Shown here piece by piece: positions 17,171-25,250 of a stretch of 64,000 bases of DNA; positions within the stretch are counted from its first letter, which is position 1, and each line of letters starts with the position of its first letter. A model generated the notes under the pieces. That model ran no database searches and was not told the DNA's origin. It was given only the letters and a program-made list of their open reading frames with translations. Source of the DNA: Sphingomonas sp. DG1-23. Its GTDB lineage: Bacteria; Pseudomonadota; Alphaproteobacteria; Sphingomonadales; Sphingomonadaceae. Position numbers and translations under genes: made by a program. The DNA lies in assembly GCF_030730875.1 (NCBI RefSeq), contig NZ_JAVAMA010000013.1:124001-188000 (forward strand). The letters are read 5' to 3'.

Positions 17171-18081
17171 CTCGTGTCCTTGAGCAAATCGGTCTCGGCG
17201 AGCGGATTGCCCGGCTCGTCTACCTGACCCTCGGGATCGACATGGATCAGCACTTCGGTGCCGGGAAATTCCTGCGCCAGCTCGATCTCGAGCCGCTCGA
17301 CCACGTCGTGCGATTCGAGGATGGTCATGTGCGGGTCCATCCAGATGTGGAACTGGACGAAGTCCTTTGCGCCGCTGGTCCGGGTGCGCAGATCGTGGAG
17401 CCCGATCAATTCGGGATGCCGCGCCGCCACTTCGACGAAGCGCTGGCGCTTCGCTTCGGGCCATTCCTTGTCCATCAGCTGGTCGATCGCGTCGACCGAG
17501 GCGCGCCACGCGCCGAACAGCAGCCACAGCCCGATCGCGATGCCGAACACTGCATCGGCGCCGGCGAGGCCGGCATAGCTTTCCAGCGCCAGCGCGGCGA
17601 TCACCGCGGCGTTGAGGAACAGGTCCGACTGATAATGAATCCGGTCGGTGCCGATCGCGATCGATGCGGTCCGGCGAACCACCGATTGCTGATACCGGGT
17701 CAGCGCGAGCGTCACGACGATCGCGACCAGCGACACGCCGATGCCGTATTCCGCGTCGGTGCTCGGCTGCTGCGCCATCAGCCGCTCGCCGGCGCGCAGC
17801 AGGATCGCGAAAGCCGAGAAGGCGATCACCGCGACCTGGAACAATGCCGCCAACGCCTCGGCCTTGCCATGCCCGAAGCGGTGATCATCGTCGGCGGGTT
17901 GCGCCGCCCAATGGACTCCGCCCAAGGTCACCAGCGATGCGACCAGATCGAGCAGGCTGTCGGCGAGGCTCGCCAGCACCGCGACCGATCCGGTCCGCCA
18001 CGCTGCCCACGCCTTGAGACCGCCGAGCAACAAGGCGCAGGCGACGCTCGCCAGCGCTGCCCGTCGCGCGAGATTGCTCAC
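17167..18081 (-). CDS. Cation diffusion facilitator (CDF) family transporter
   Basis: 304 residues. N-terminal membrane helices carry SLADSLLDLVASLVTL (metal-site aspartates in helix II) and DDDHRFGHGKAEALAALFQ (between helices II and III). A further membrane section has FLNAAVIAALALE and DAVFGIAIGLWLLFGAW. The C-terminal cytoplasmic metallochaperone-like domain contains VQFHIWMDPHMTILESHDVVERLE. This is the FieF-like branch exporting Zn, Fe or Mn by proton antiport; the metal is not certain. It overlaps the flanking genes by 4 bases on each side, indicating a tightly coupled pdxH-CDF-phzF operon. Confidence 0.92.
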   Translation of the reverse strand: MSNLARRAALASVACALLLGGLKAWAAWRTGSVAVLASLADSLLDLVASLVTLGGVHWAAQPADDDHRFGHGKAEALAALFQVAVIAFSAFAILLRAGERLMAQQPSTDAEYGIGVSLVAIVVTLALTRYQQSVVRRTASIAIGTDRIHYQSDLFLNAAVIAALALESYAGLAGADAVFGIAIGLWLLFGAWRASVDAIDQLMDKEWPEAKRQRFVEVAARHPELIGLHDLRTRTSGAKDFVQFHIWMDPHMTILESHDVVERLEIELAQEFPGTEVLIHVDPEGQVDEPGNPLAETDLLKDTR

Positions 18082-18656
18082 GGGTAGAGCAGGCCTTCGG
18101 CCCAGCCTTTGCCCGCGCGCACGAAGCGCCGGCGCTCGTGGAGCCGATGTTCGCGGTCCTGCCAGAATTCTATTCGCTCAGGCGTCACCCGATACCCGCC
18201 CCAATGCGGCGGCCGCGGCACGTCGCCCCCCTCGAAGCGCGCGCGCACTTCCTCGTAGCGCGTCTCGAAGGTCGCGCGCACATCGAGCGGCCGTGATTGC
18301 TCGGACGCCCAGGCGCCGAGCTGCGAATCGCGGCTGCGGCTGGCGAAATAGGCATCGCTCTCGGCGTCGGTGACATGGCTGACCGAGCCTTCGATCCGGA
18401 TCTGCCGGCGCAGCGATTTCCAGTGAAACAGCAATGCCGCTTTCGGGACCGCCGCCAGCTCGCCCGCCTTGCGGCTCTCGCGATTGGTGTAGAACACGAA
18501 GCCGTCGCGGCCATGCCCCTTGAGCAGCACCATCCGCACCGAAGGCTGTCCGTCCTCATCCACCGTCGCCAGCGCCATTGCGTTGGAGTCGTTGGGCTCG
18601 TGCGCCCGCGCTTCGGCGAACCAGGTGTCGAACAGGGCGAAGGGGTCGGCGGTCAT
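18078..18656 (-). CDS. pdxH: Pyridoxamine 5'-phosphate oxidase
   Basis: 192 residues. FMN and PLP-site motifs are visible: NAMALATVDEDGQPSVRMVLLKG, GFVFYTNRESRKAGEL, AALLFHWKSLRRQIRIEGSV, SRDSQLGAWASEQS, PPHWGGYRVTPERIEFWQ and a C-terminal RLHERRRFVR...W segment. The enzyme oxidises pyridoxamine or pyridoxine phosphate to pyridoxal phosphate with FMN, in the last step of PLP supply. It is the first gene of the three-gene operon and diverges from ku, with about 90 bases between the starts. Confidence 0.95.
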   Translation of the reverse strand: MTADPFALFDTWFAEARAHEPNDSNAMALATVDEDGQPSVRMVLLKGHGRDGFVFYTNRESRKAGELAAVPKAALLFHWKSLRRQIRIEGSVSHVTDAESDAYFASRSRDSQLGAWASEQSRPLDVRATFETRYEEVRARFEGGDVPRPPHWGGYRVTPERIEFWQDREHRLHERRRFVRAGKGWAEGLLYP

Positions 18657-18749
18657 GATGTCCCGCCTCCTACGCCGGTGTCAAAATCATGTCGAGGAAC
18701 GGACTCCCGTCTGGCGAATTGAATCGGCCTCGCAACGAGGAGCAAGACG

Positions 18750-19631
18750 ATGGCCGCGCGCGCCTATTGGCAGGGACAGATCCGGCTGGCGCTGGTTTCG
18801 ATTCCCGTCGAGATCTATTCCGCGACCAAATCGGGTGCGCAGATCAGCTTCCATCAGATCCACGAGCCCAGCGGCAAACGGATCAAATATGAAAAGGTCG
18901 CCCCCGGCGTCGGTCCGGTCGACGTCGACGAGATCGTCAAGGGCTTCGAATATGAGAAGGGCTCGTACGTCCTGCTCGAACAGGACGAGATCGATGCGGT
19001 CAAGCTCGAGTCCAAGAAGACGCTCGAGCTCACCCAGTTCGTCGATGCCGACGAGATCGACGTGCTCTATTACGAGAAGCCCTATTTCGTCGTTCCCGCC
19101 GACGATCTCGCCGAAGAGGCGTTCATCGTGCTGCGCGAGGCGCTCCGCCGCTCCCGGAAAGTCGGGCTCGGCCAGCTCGCGATGCGCGGCCGCGAATATG
19201 TCGTCAGCCTCAAGCCCTGCGGCCGCGGCATGGTGCTCGAGACTTTGCGTTACGCCGACGAGGTCAACAAGGCGCAGGGCTATTTCCGCGACATCCCCGA
19301 CAGCGAGCCCGATCCCGAACTGCTCGGCCTCGCCGAAACGCTGATCGACAAGAAGGTCGCGAAGTTCGATCCCAAGGAATTCCACGACCGCTATGTCGAC
19401 GCGCTCAAGGAGCTGATCGAGCGCAAGAAGAAGGCCAAGGGCAAGAAAATCCTCGAGGAGAAGGACGACGGTGCTCCCAGCCGCGGCTCGAACGTCGTCG
19501 ATCTGATGGCGGCGCTCAAGAAATCGCTGGAGAAGCCCGAGGCCAAATCGAGCGCGGCGGTGAAGACCAGGCCCGCCAAGGCTCCGGCAAAGGCACCGGC
19601 GAAGAAGGCCCCTGCGAGGAAGCGTGCATGA
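18750..19631 (+). CDS. ku: Ku DNA end-binding protein (NHEJ)
   Basis: 293 residues. It starts MAARAYWQGQIRLALVSIPVEIYSA, contains the Ku core with YYEKPYFVVP and GREYVVSLKPCGRGMVLETLRY, and ends in a Lys/Ala/Pro-rich tail (KAPAKAPAKKAPARKR). Bacterial Ku homodimers ring broken DNA ends and recruit LigD; the basic tail is commonly involved in DNA binding. The gene is followed directly, with overlap, by ligD, so a complete two-component end-joining system is encoded here. AGGAGCAAGACG upstream gives a good ribosome binding site for the ATG at 18750. Confidence 0.95.
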   Translation: MAARAYWQGQIRLALVSIPVEIYSATKSGAQISFHQIHEPSGKRIKYEKVAPGVGPVDVDEIVKGFEYEKGSYVLLEQDEIDAVKLESKKTLELTQFVDADEIDVLYYEKPYFVVPADDLAEEAFIVLREALRRSRKVGLGQLAMRGREYVVSLKPCGRGMVLETLRYADEVNKAQGYFRDIPDSEPDPELLGLAETLIDKKVAKFDPKEFHDRYVDALKELIERKKKAKGKKILEEKDDGAPSRGSNVVDLMAALKKSLEKPEAKSSAAVKTRPAKAPAKAPAKKAPARKRA

Positions 19632-19647
19632 TTTCGCGGAGAAGATG

Positions 19648-22149
19648 ATGGCCAAATCCGATCCCCTCGCCAGATACAATGCCAAGCGCGATTTCACCCA
19701 GACCGCCGAGCCCTCGGGCAAGATCGCGCGTACCGGCGGCAATCGCTTCATGGTCCAGAAGCACGACGCGACCCGGCTTCACTGGGATTTCCGCATCGAG
19801 GTCGATGGCGTGCTCAAGAGCTGGGCGGTCACCCGCGGACCGAGCCTCGACCCCGACGCCAAGCGCCTCGCCGTCCGCACCGAGGATCATCCGCTTTCCT
19901 ATGCCGATTTCGAAGGCACGATTCCCAAGGGCCAATATGGCGGCGGCACGGTGATGCTGTGGGACGACGGCGTCTGGGAACCGGTCGAAGGCAAGAGCGC
20001 CAAGGATCTCGAGAAAGGCCATCTCCATTTCCGTCTCGAAGGCGAGCGGATGAAGGGCGAATGGCTGCTGATCCGATTGAAGCCGCGCGGCAAGGAGAAG
20101 AACGAGAACTGGCTGCTCCGCAAGATCGACGACGCATATGCCGGCGCCACCGATTTCCTCGTCGAGACCGGCCTCACCAGCATCAAGACCGGCCGCACCA
20201 TGCTGGAGATCGCCGAAGGGAAAGCCGCGTCATCCCGGCGGAAGCCGGGACCTCAGGCAGCAAGCCGCTCGCCCGTGGCCCGAGATCCCGGCGTTCGCCG
20301 GAATGACGGAAAGAGGGCGGACGGGAAGCTCCCCGACTTCCAGCAACCCCAGCTCGCCACGCTCGTCGACAGCGTTCCCGCCGGCAATCAATGGCTCCAC
20401 GAAGTCAAATATGACGGCTATCGCGCGCTGATCGCCACCGGCGCCAAGGGTCCCAAGATCTATACCCGTTCGGGGCTCGACTGGACCGACAAATTCCCCG
20501 GCATCGCCGAAGCCGCGAAGACGCTCCCCGCCCCCGCGCTGCTCGACGGCGAGATCATCGCCTACAAGAACGGCAAGCCCGATTTCTCGACATTGCAGGA
20601 AGCGATCTCGGCCGGCGGCGAGGGGCTGATTTTTTTCGCGTTCGACCTGCTCTCCGATCGCGGCGAGGACATCACGAAGCTCCCCCAGCTCGCACGGAAG
20701 GAGCGGCTGCGCGCGCTGCTCGGGGGCGCCGCCGCCAAGATGGATGAGCGCATCCTGTTCTCCGAGCATATCGTCGGCGCCGGCGAGAAACTGTTCGAGA
20801 CGATGTGCCGCGAGGGCTTTGAAGGGATTATCTCCAAGCGCGCCGACGCGCCCTATCGCGGCGCGCGCACCAAATCCTGGCTCAAGGTCAAATGCATCCG
20901 GCGGCAGGAGTTCGTGATCGTCGGCTGGACGCCGAGCGCGGCCAAGGGCCGCGGCTTCCGTTCGCTGCTGCTCGCGGTCAACGGCCCCGACGGGCTGGTT
21001 TATGCCGGAAAGGTGGGGACGGGGTTCAACCAGGCGACACTGCTGGATCTGCGCGAGCGGTTCGACAAGATCGCAGTCGACAAGGCGCCGGTGAAGGTCC
21101 CGCGCCCCGAGGCCCGCGGCGCCCGCTGGATCAAGCCGAAGCTCGTCGCCGAGATCGCCTTCAGCGAATTCACCGCCGAGAATGTCGTGCGCCATGGCAG
21201 CTTCATCGCGTTGCGCGAGGACAAGAAGCCCGGCGAAATCGTCGCCGAGAAGCCCGCGCCGCTTCCCGAGACCCCCGCGGCCACGCAGTCGAGCATCAAG
21301 ATCAGCAGCCGGGATCGGGTGATCTATCCCGAATCCGGGCTCACCAAGGGCGAGCTTGCCGATTATTACGCCGCAGTCGCGCCGATCGCTTTGCGCTGGC
21401 TCGCCGATCGCCCGATCAGCCTCGTCCGCTGTCCGCAGGGGCGCGCCAAGCATTGCTTCTTCCAGAAGCACGACGCCGGCAGCTTCGGCGACAATGTCCA
21501 TCACGTCGACGTCCGCGAGAAGGACGGCAGCGTGCAGCCCTATCTCTATGTGGGCGACCTCGACGGGATCATGGCCTGCGTCCAGATGGGCACGATCGAA
21601 TTTCACGGCTGGGGCAGCCTCGTCGCCGATATCGAGAAACCCGATCGGATGGTGTTCGATCTCGATCCCGACGAAGGGCTCGATTTCGGCGAGGTCAAGA
21701 AGGCGGCCGAGGATCTCAAGGGCCATCTCGCCGATATCGGCCTCACCAGCTGGCCCTTGCTGTCGGGCGGCAAGGGGGTCCATGTCGTCGTGCCGCTGAT
21801 CCCGCAGGTCGATTGGCCGGCGGTCCGCTCCTTCGCCGAACGCTTCGCGCGCGCGCTGGCGCAGGCAGAACCCGACCGGTTCACCGCGAACCTCAAAAAG
21901 GTGACGCGCAAGGGCAAGATCTTCATCGATTATCTGCGCAACCAGCGCGGCGCGACCGCGGTGCTCCCTTATGTGGCGCGTGCCCGTGAGAATGCGCCGG
22001 TCGCCGCGCCGATCACCTGGACCGAGCTGCGCGATCTCGATTCCGCCAAGCGGTACACCATCCGCGACGCCGCGACCTTGCTCGACCGTGCCACCAGCCG
22101 CGCGCTGCAGGGCTGGGGCGAGGCCGGTCAGACGCTGCCGGATCTGTAA
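19648..22149 (+). CDS. ligD: Multifunctional NHEJ DNA ligase LigD, with in-frame repeat insertion
   Basis: About 833 residues from the ATG at 19648 (GCGGAGAAG upstream; a GTG at 19624 overlapping ku is an alternative). Domain order is phosphoesterase (residues about 10-180, HDATRLHWDFRIE), then ATP-dependent ligase (catalytic Lys in EVKYDGYRALI; later WLKVKCIRRQEFVIVGWT and the OB-fold), then primase/polymerase (about 550-833, with DLDPDEGLDFGEV and GGKGVHVVVPL). This PE-LIG-POL order occurs in other proteobacterial LigD proteins. Between PE and LIG, residues about 194-221 are translated palindromic repeat. It joins double-strand breaks with Ku. Confidence 0.93.
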   Translation: MAKSDPLARYNAKRDFTQTAEPSGKIARTGGNRFMVQKHDATRLHWDFRIEVDGVLKSWAVTRGPSLDPDAKRLAVRTEDHPLSYADFEGTIPKGQYGGGTVMLWDDGVWEPVEGKSAKDLEKGHLHFRLEGERMKGEWLLIRLKPRGKEKNENWLLRKIDDAYAGATDFLVETGLTSIKTGRTMLEIAEGKAASSRRKPGPQAASRSPVARDPGVRRNDGKRADGKLPDFQQPQLATLVDSVPAGNQWLHEVKYDGYRALIATGAKGPKIYTRSGLDWTDKFPGIAEAAKTLPAPALLDGEIIAYKNGKPDFSTLQEAISAGGEGLIFFAFDLLSDRGEDITKLPQLARKERLRALLGGAAAKMDERILFSEHIVGAGEKLFETMCREGFEGIISKRADAPYRGARTKSWLKVKCIRRQEFVIVGWTPSAAKGRGFRSLLLAVNGPDGLVYAGKVGTGFNQATLLDLRERFDKIAVDKAPVKVPRPEARGARWIKPKLVAEIAFSEFTAENVVRHGSFIALREDKKPGEIVAEKPAPLPETPAATQSSIKISSRDRVIYPESGLTKGELADYYAAVAPIALRWLADRPISLVRCPQGRAKHCFFQKHDAGSFGDNVHHVDVREKDGSVQPYLYVGDLDGIMACVQMGTIEFHGWGSLVADIEKPDRMVFDLDPDEGLDFGEVKKAAEDLKGHLADIGLTSWPLLSGGKGVHVVVPLIPQVDWPAVRSFAERFARALAQAEPDRFTANLKKVTRKGKIFIDYLRNQRGATAVLPYVARARENAPVAAPITWTELRDLDSAKRYTIRDAATLLDRATSRALQGWGEAGQTLPDL
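20229..20309. repeat. Palindromic repeat, family A copy 1, inside ligD
   Basis: GTCATCCCGGCGGAAGCCGG on the left and its diverged complement CCGGCGTTCGCCGGAATGAC on the right, about 81 bases, read in frame through ligD at the PE/ligase domain junction. It gives the Ser/Arg/Pro-rich linker SSRRKPGPQ...RRNDGK. Same family as the copies at 22175, 22598, 43549 and 54756. Confidence 0.85.
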
Positions 22150-22174
22150 GCCCCGGGCATCTCGCACCTCCACT

Positions 22175-22252
22175 GTCATCCCCGCGAAGGCGGGGATCCA
22201 GAGCTGCGGGCCGTCCCTCTTCACTCTGGATCCCCGCCTTCGCGGGGATGAC
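22175..22252. repeat. Palindromic repeat, family A copy 2, perfect 29-bp inverted arms
   Basis: The arms at 22175-22203 and 22224-22252 are exact reverse complements over 29 bases, each containing its own small hairpin (CCCCGC/GCGGGG), around a 20-base spacer. It lies between the ligD stop and the GIY-YIG start; the right arm ends 13 bases before that ATG. Confidence 0.93.
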
Positions 22253-22265
22253 GGGTTGCGTTACG

Positions 22266-22583
22266 ATGAAGACAATGGAACGCATTCCGGTCGTTTACAT
22301 CATGGGCAGCGGCCGCAATGGCACGCTCTACACCGGCGTCACCTCGGACCTTCCGAAGCGCATTTACGAACATCGGGCCAAGGCCGTCCCCGGCTTTACC
22401 GCAGACTATGGATGCAATCGCCTCGTCTGGTTCGAGGTTCACGCCGAGATGGAACCCGCCATCCTCCGCGAGAAGCGAATCAAGAAATGGAATCGTAGCT
22501 GGAAACTTCGCCTGATCGAGGAGGCTAATCCCACATGGCGTGACCTTGCGGAGGATTTCGGTTTTGATCCGCTGGAGGAATAA
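22266..22583 (+). CDS. GIY-YIG nuclease domain protein flanked by repeats
   Basis: About 105 residues from the ATG at 22266 (22275 is also possible; the frame is open back into the repeat). Stand-alone GIY-YIG domain of the UPF0213/COG2827 type: VVYIMGSGRNGTLYTGVTSDL carries the two half motifs, the catalytic Arg is in LPKRIYEHR, and the metal-ligand Glu lies in MEPAILREKRIKKWNRSWK. No DNA-binding domain is fused. Physiological roles of this group are largely unknown. Copies of the family A palindromic repeat lie on both sides (22175-22252 and 22598-22673), which raises the possibility that the nuclease and repeat travel or work together (inference). Confidence 0.9.
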   Translation: MKTMERIPVVYIMGSGRNGTLYTGVTSDLPKRIYEHRAKAVPGFTADYGCNRLVWFEVHAEMEPAILREKRIKKWNRSWKLRLIEEANPTWRDLAEDFGFDPLEE

Positions 22584-22597
22584 AGCCGCTCCACTTT

Positions 22598-22673
22598 GTC
22601 GTCCCTCGAAGGCGGAGAATCCAGAACTGCACTTTTCTGTTCATTGCCACTCTGGGTCCCACTTTGCCCGGAT
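22598..22673. repeat. Degenerate palindromic repeat, family A copy 3
   Basis: GTCGTCCCTCGAAGGCGG...ATCCAGAACTG on the left and CACTCTGGGTCCCACTTTGCCCGGAT on the right align with the arms of the perfect copy at 22175 but with several substitutions, so it is an older or decayed copy. It sits between the GIY-YIG stop and the ATP-grasp gene. Confidence 0.7.
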
Positions 22674-22764
22674 ACCGCGTGTTGGCGGACCATTCCGCAC
22701 ATCTCCCTTGTTGCCACGCAACATGCTTTCCCCCATCACGGCCCGCGATCGGAGGAAGCCCATT

Positions 22765-25245
22765 TTGGCCAGCCGCGCCGCGACATCGTTGTTCGACGCC
22801 GCCACCATCGCCGACCGGTGGATCGCCGACTATTGCGGGCATGTTCCGGAGAGCGACGTCCTTTGCGCGCGCGGACGCGATCCGGCGTGGACGGCCTTGT
22901 TCGAGGAACTCGCCGCGCTTTCCGGCGATGGCCTCGCGATCGCCCGTGAACGCGCGCAGCGCCACGCCGAGGATATCGGCACCGGCTTCCGCATCGTCGA
23001 CGAAGGCGAGGAGCGTCCCTGGCCGCTCTCGCCCGTCCCGCTGCTGATCGAGAAGGGCGAATGGGACCATATAGCCGCCGGGATCGTCCAGCGCGCCGGG
23101 CTCCTCGAAGCCGTGCTCGACGATCTCTATGGCGAAGCGCGGCTCGTCGCCGACGGCCATGTCCCTGCCGCGCTCATCACCGGCAGCCCCTTCTTCCTCC
23201 GCCCGCTCGCGCGCCTCGCGCCGCCCGGCGGGCATCATCTCCAGTTCGTCGCGGCCGATCTGTGCCGCGGACCCTCCGGCGAATGGCGGGTGCTCGCCGA
23301 TCATCTGCGCGCGCCGGCCGGTGCCGGCTATGCGCTCGAAAACCGGCTGGCGATGGCGCGGACGCTCGGCGAGCTTCCGGCGCGGCTCAACATCGAACGC
23401 CACGCGCCCTTCTTCGCCGCGTTTCGCGAAGGCCTTGCCGCGGCCTGTCGGCGTGCCGAGCCGCGCATCGCCTTGCTCACCCCGGGGCGGCTCAATCCGA
23501 GCTATGCCGAGCAGGCGCATCTCGCGCGCTATCTTGGCTTCCTGCTCGTCGAGGGCGCCGATCTCGCGGCGCTCGACGACAAGCTCTATGTCCGCACCAT
23601 CGCCGGGCTAAAGCGCATCGATGCGTTGTGGCACCGGCTCGATCCGCGGCTGCTCGATCCGCTCGCGCTCGATTCGCATTCTACCATCGGCGTGGCCGGG
23701 GTCGTCGATGCGATGGCCGCGGGCAATGTCGTCATTGCCAATGCGCCGGGTGCGGGGTTGCTCGAATCGCCGGCCTTTGCGGCCTTCCTGCCGCGGCTCT
23801 CCGAAGTGCTGACCGGGGCGCCGCTCGCGCTTCCCAACATCGCCAGCTGGTGGTGCGGGCAGGATGCCGAGCGCGACCACGTCATCGCCAATATGGATTC
23901 GCTGTTGATCACGCCGGCCTTCGGCGCCGCCCCGCTCGGGCTCCCCCGGGGCAAGGCCACCATCGGCGCGGCGCTGGATCCCGACGCACGTGCGGCGTTG
24001 CGCGACGACATGGCGCGCCGGCCGCAGGATTATGTCGGGCAGGAAGTGGTCCGCCTGTCGACCATGCCCGCCGTCGCCGACGATGCGCTCGCCGCGCGTC
24101 CCTTCACGCTGCGTGTCTTCGCGGCGCGCGGCGCCGACGGGGGCTGGACCGTGCTCCCCGGCGGCTTTGCGCGGATCGGCGAGCATCCCGATCCGCGCGC
24201 CGCGGTGATGGGCGAGGGGATATGGTCCGCCGATGTCTGCATCCACGGCGCCGATCCGGTCGCGCCGGTCTCGTTATTGCCTTCGGACGACACCACCCAG
24301 CTCCGCCGCAATCCGGGCACCTTGCCCAGCCGCGTCGCCGACAATCTGTTCTGGCTGGGTCGCTATCTCGAGCGTGGCGAGGCGTTGCTCGGGCTGCTCC
24401 GCGTGCTGCTCGGCCATTCGATCAGCGCCGACACCGGCGCGGCGCTTGCCGCCGATACCGTCGCGCGGCTGATTCGGCTGGTGGTCGCCGCGGGGGCTGC
24501 GCCCGAGCCGCGCGGCCTCAAGCGCGCCGACCTGACCCAGCTCACCCGCACCGCGCTCGAAGACGAAGGGTGGAACAGCGTCCTCGCCATCAACCGCCAG
24601 GCCCGGCGGATCGGCGGCGTATCCCGCGAACGGCTCTCCGCCGACATGATCCGCCTGCTCGACGCGCCTTTCCCGCAGCGCGGCGGGCTGCTCGATCGCG
24701 CCGGCTCGCTCCAGCGCCGCTATTCGGCGCTCAACGGGCTGGCGAGCGAGCATATGACCCGCACCGACGCGTGGCGTTTCCACGATATCGGACGCCGGAT
24801 CGAGCGCGCATTGGGCGCGATCCGTTTCATCCGGTGCTTTTGCGGGCCCGAGGCGACCAGCGACGATCTGTCGACCCTGCTCGATCTGATGGACAGCCAG
24901 ATCAGCTATCGCCAGCGCTATCTGACCGGAATGGCGCGGATTCCGGTCCTCGACCTCGTCACGCTCGATGCCAACAACCCCCGCGCGCTGGCCTTCCAGG
25001 TCGCGGCGATCTCGGCGCACCTCAACAAATTGCCGGTGCTTTCCGACGACGGCCTCGCCGAGCCGCAACAGGAACAGGCGCGTGGAATCGCCGCGCTGCT
25101 GGTCACCACCAATGCGACGCGCGTCGATGACGCATTGCTCGCCGATCTGGAGGCCCGGCTGACGCGGCTTTCGCAGGCGATCGCGCGGCGGTATTTCCTC
25201 CAGGGTGCCGAGCCGCTGCGCGCCGCCGGACTGGTGCTGGCCTGA
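22765..25245 (+). CDS. Circularly permuted type 2 ATP-grasp protein fused to alpha-E domain
   Basis: About 826 residues from a TTG at 22765, chosen because GGAGGA precedes it by 8 bases; an ATG at 22723 has no RBS. The first part (to about residue 475) is a CP_ATPgrasp_2 domain: RAGLLEAVLDDLYGE, SGEWRVLADHLRAPAG, LLTPGRLNPSYAEQAHLARYLGF, LYVRTIAGLKRIDALWHRLD. After TLPSRVADNLFWLGRYLERGE comes an all-helical alpha-E domain. In many genomes these are two neighbouring genes (COG2308, COG2307); here they are one polypeptide. The family was predicted by Iyer and co-workers to form peptide-like amide bonds with the adjacent transglutaminase; the substrate is unknown. Confidence 0.88.
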   Translation: MASRAATSLFDAATIADRWIADYCGHVPESDVLCARGRDPAWTALFEELAALSGDGLAIARERAQRHAEDIGTGFRIVDEGEERPWPLSPVPLLIEKGEWDHIAAGIVQRAGLLEAVLDDLYGEARLVADGHVPAALITGSPFFLRPLARLAPPGGHHLQFVAADLCRGPSGEWRVLADHLRAPAGAGYALENRLAMARTLGELPARLNIERHAPFFAAFREGLAAACRRAEPRIALLTPGRLNPSYAEQAHLARYLGFLLVEGADLAALDDKLYVRTIAGLKRIDALWHRLDPRLLDPLALDSHSTIGVAGVVDAMAAGNVVIANAPGAGLLESPAFAAFLPRLSEVLTGAPLALPNIASWWCGQDAERDHVIANMDSLLITPAFGAAPLGLPRGKATIGAALDPDARAALRDDMARRPQDYVGQEVVRLSTMPAVADDALAARPFTLRVFAARGADGGWTVLPGGFARIGEHPDPRAAVMGEGIWSADVCIHGADPVAPVSLLPSDDTTQLRRNPGTLPSRVADNLFWLGRYLERGEALLGLLRVLLGHSISADTGAALAADTVARLIRLVVAAGAAPEPRGLKRADLTQLTRTALEDEGWNSVLAINRQARRIGGVSRERLSADMIRLLDAPFPQRGGLLDRAGSLQRRYSALNGLASEHMTRTDAWRFHDIGRRIERALGAIRFIRCFCGPEATSDDLSTLLDLMDSQISYRQRYLTGMARIPVLDLVTLDANNPRALAFQVAAISAHLNKLPVLSDDGLAEPQQEQARGIAALLVTTNATRVDDALLADLEARLTRLSQAIARRYFLQGAEPLRAAGLVLA

Positions 25246-25250
25246 ACCGG

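Noticed and set aside
22540-22764. Longer N-terminus of the ATP-grasp protein
   Set aside because: It runs through the GIY-YIG gene end and a degenerate repeat; RBS and family start favour 22765.
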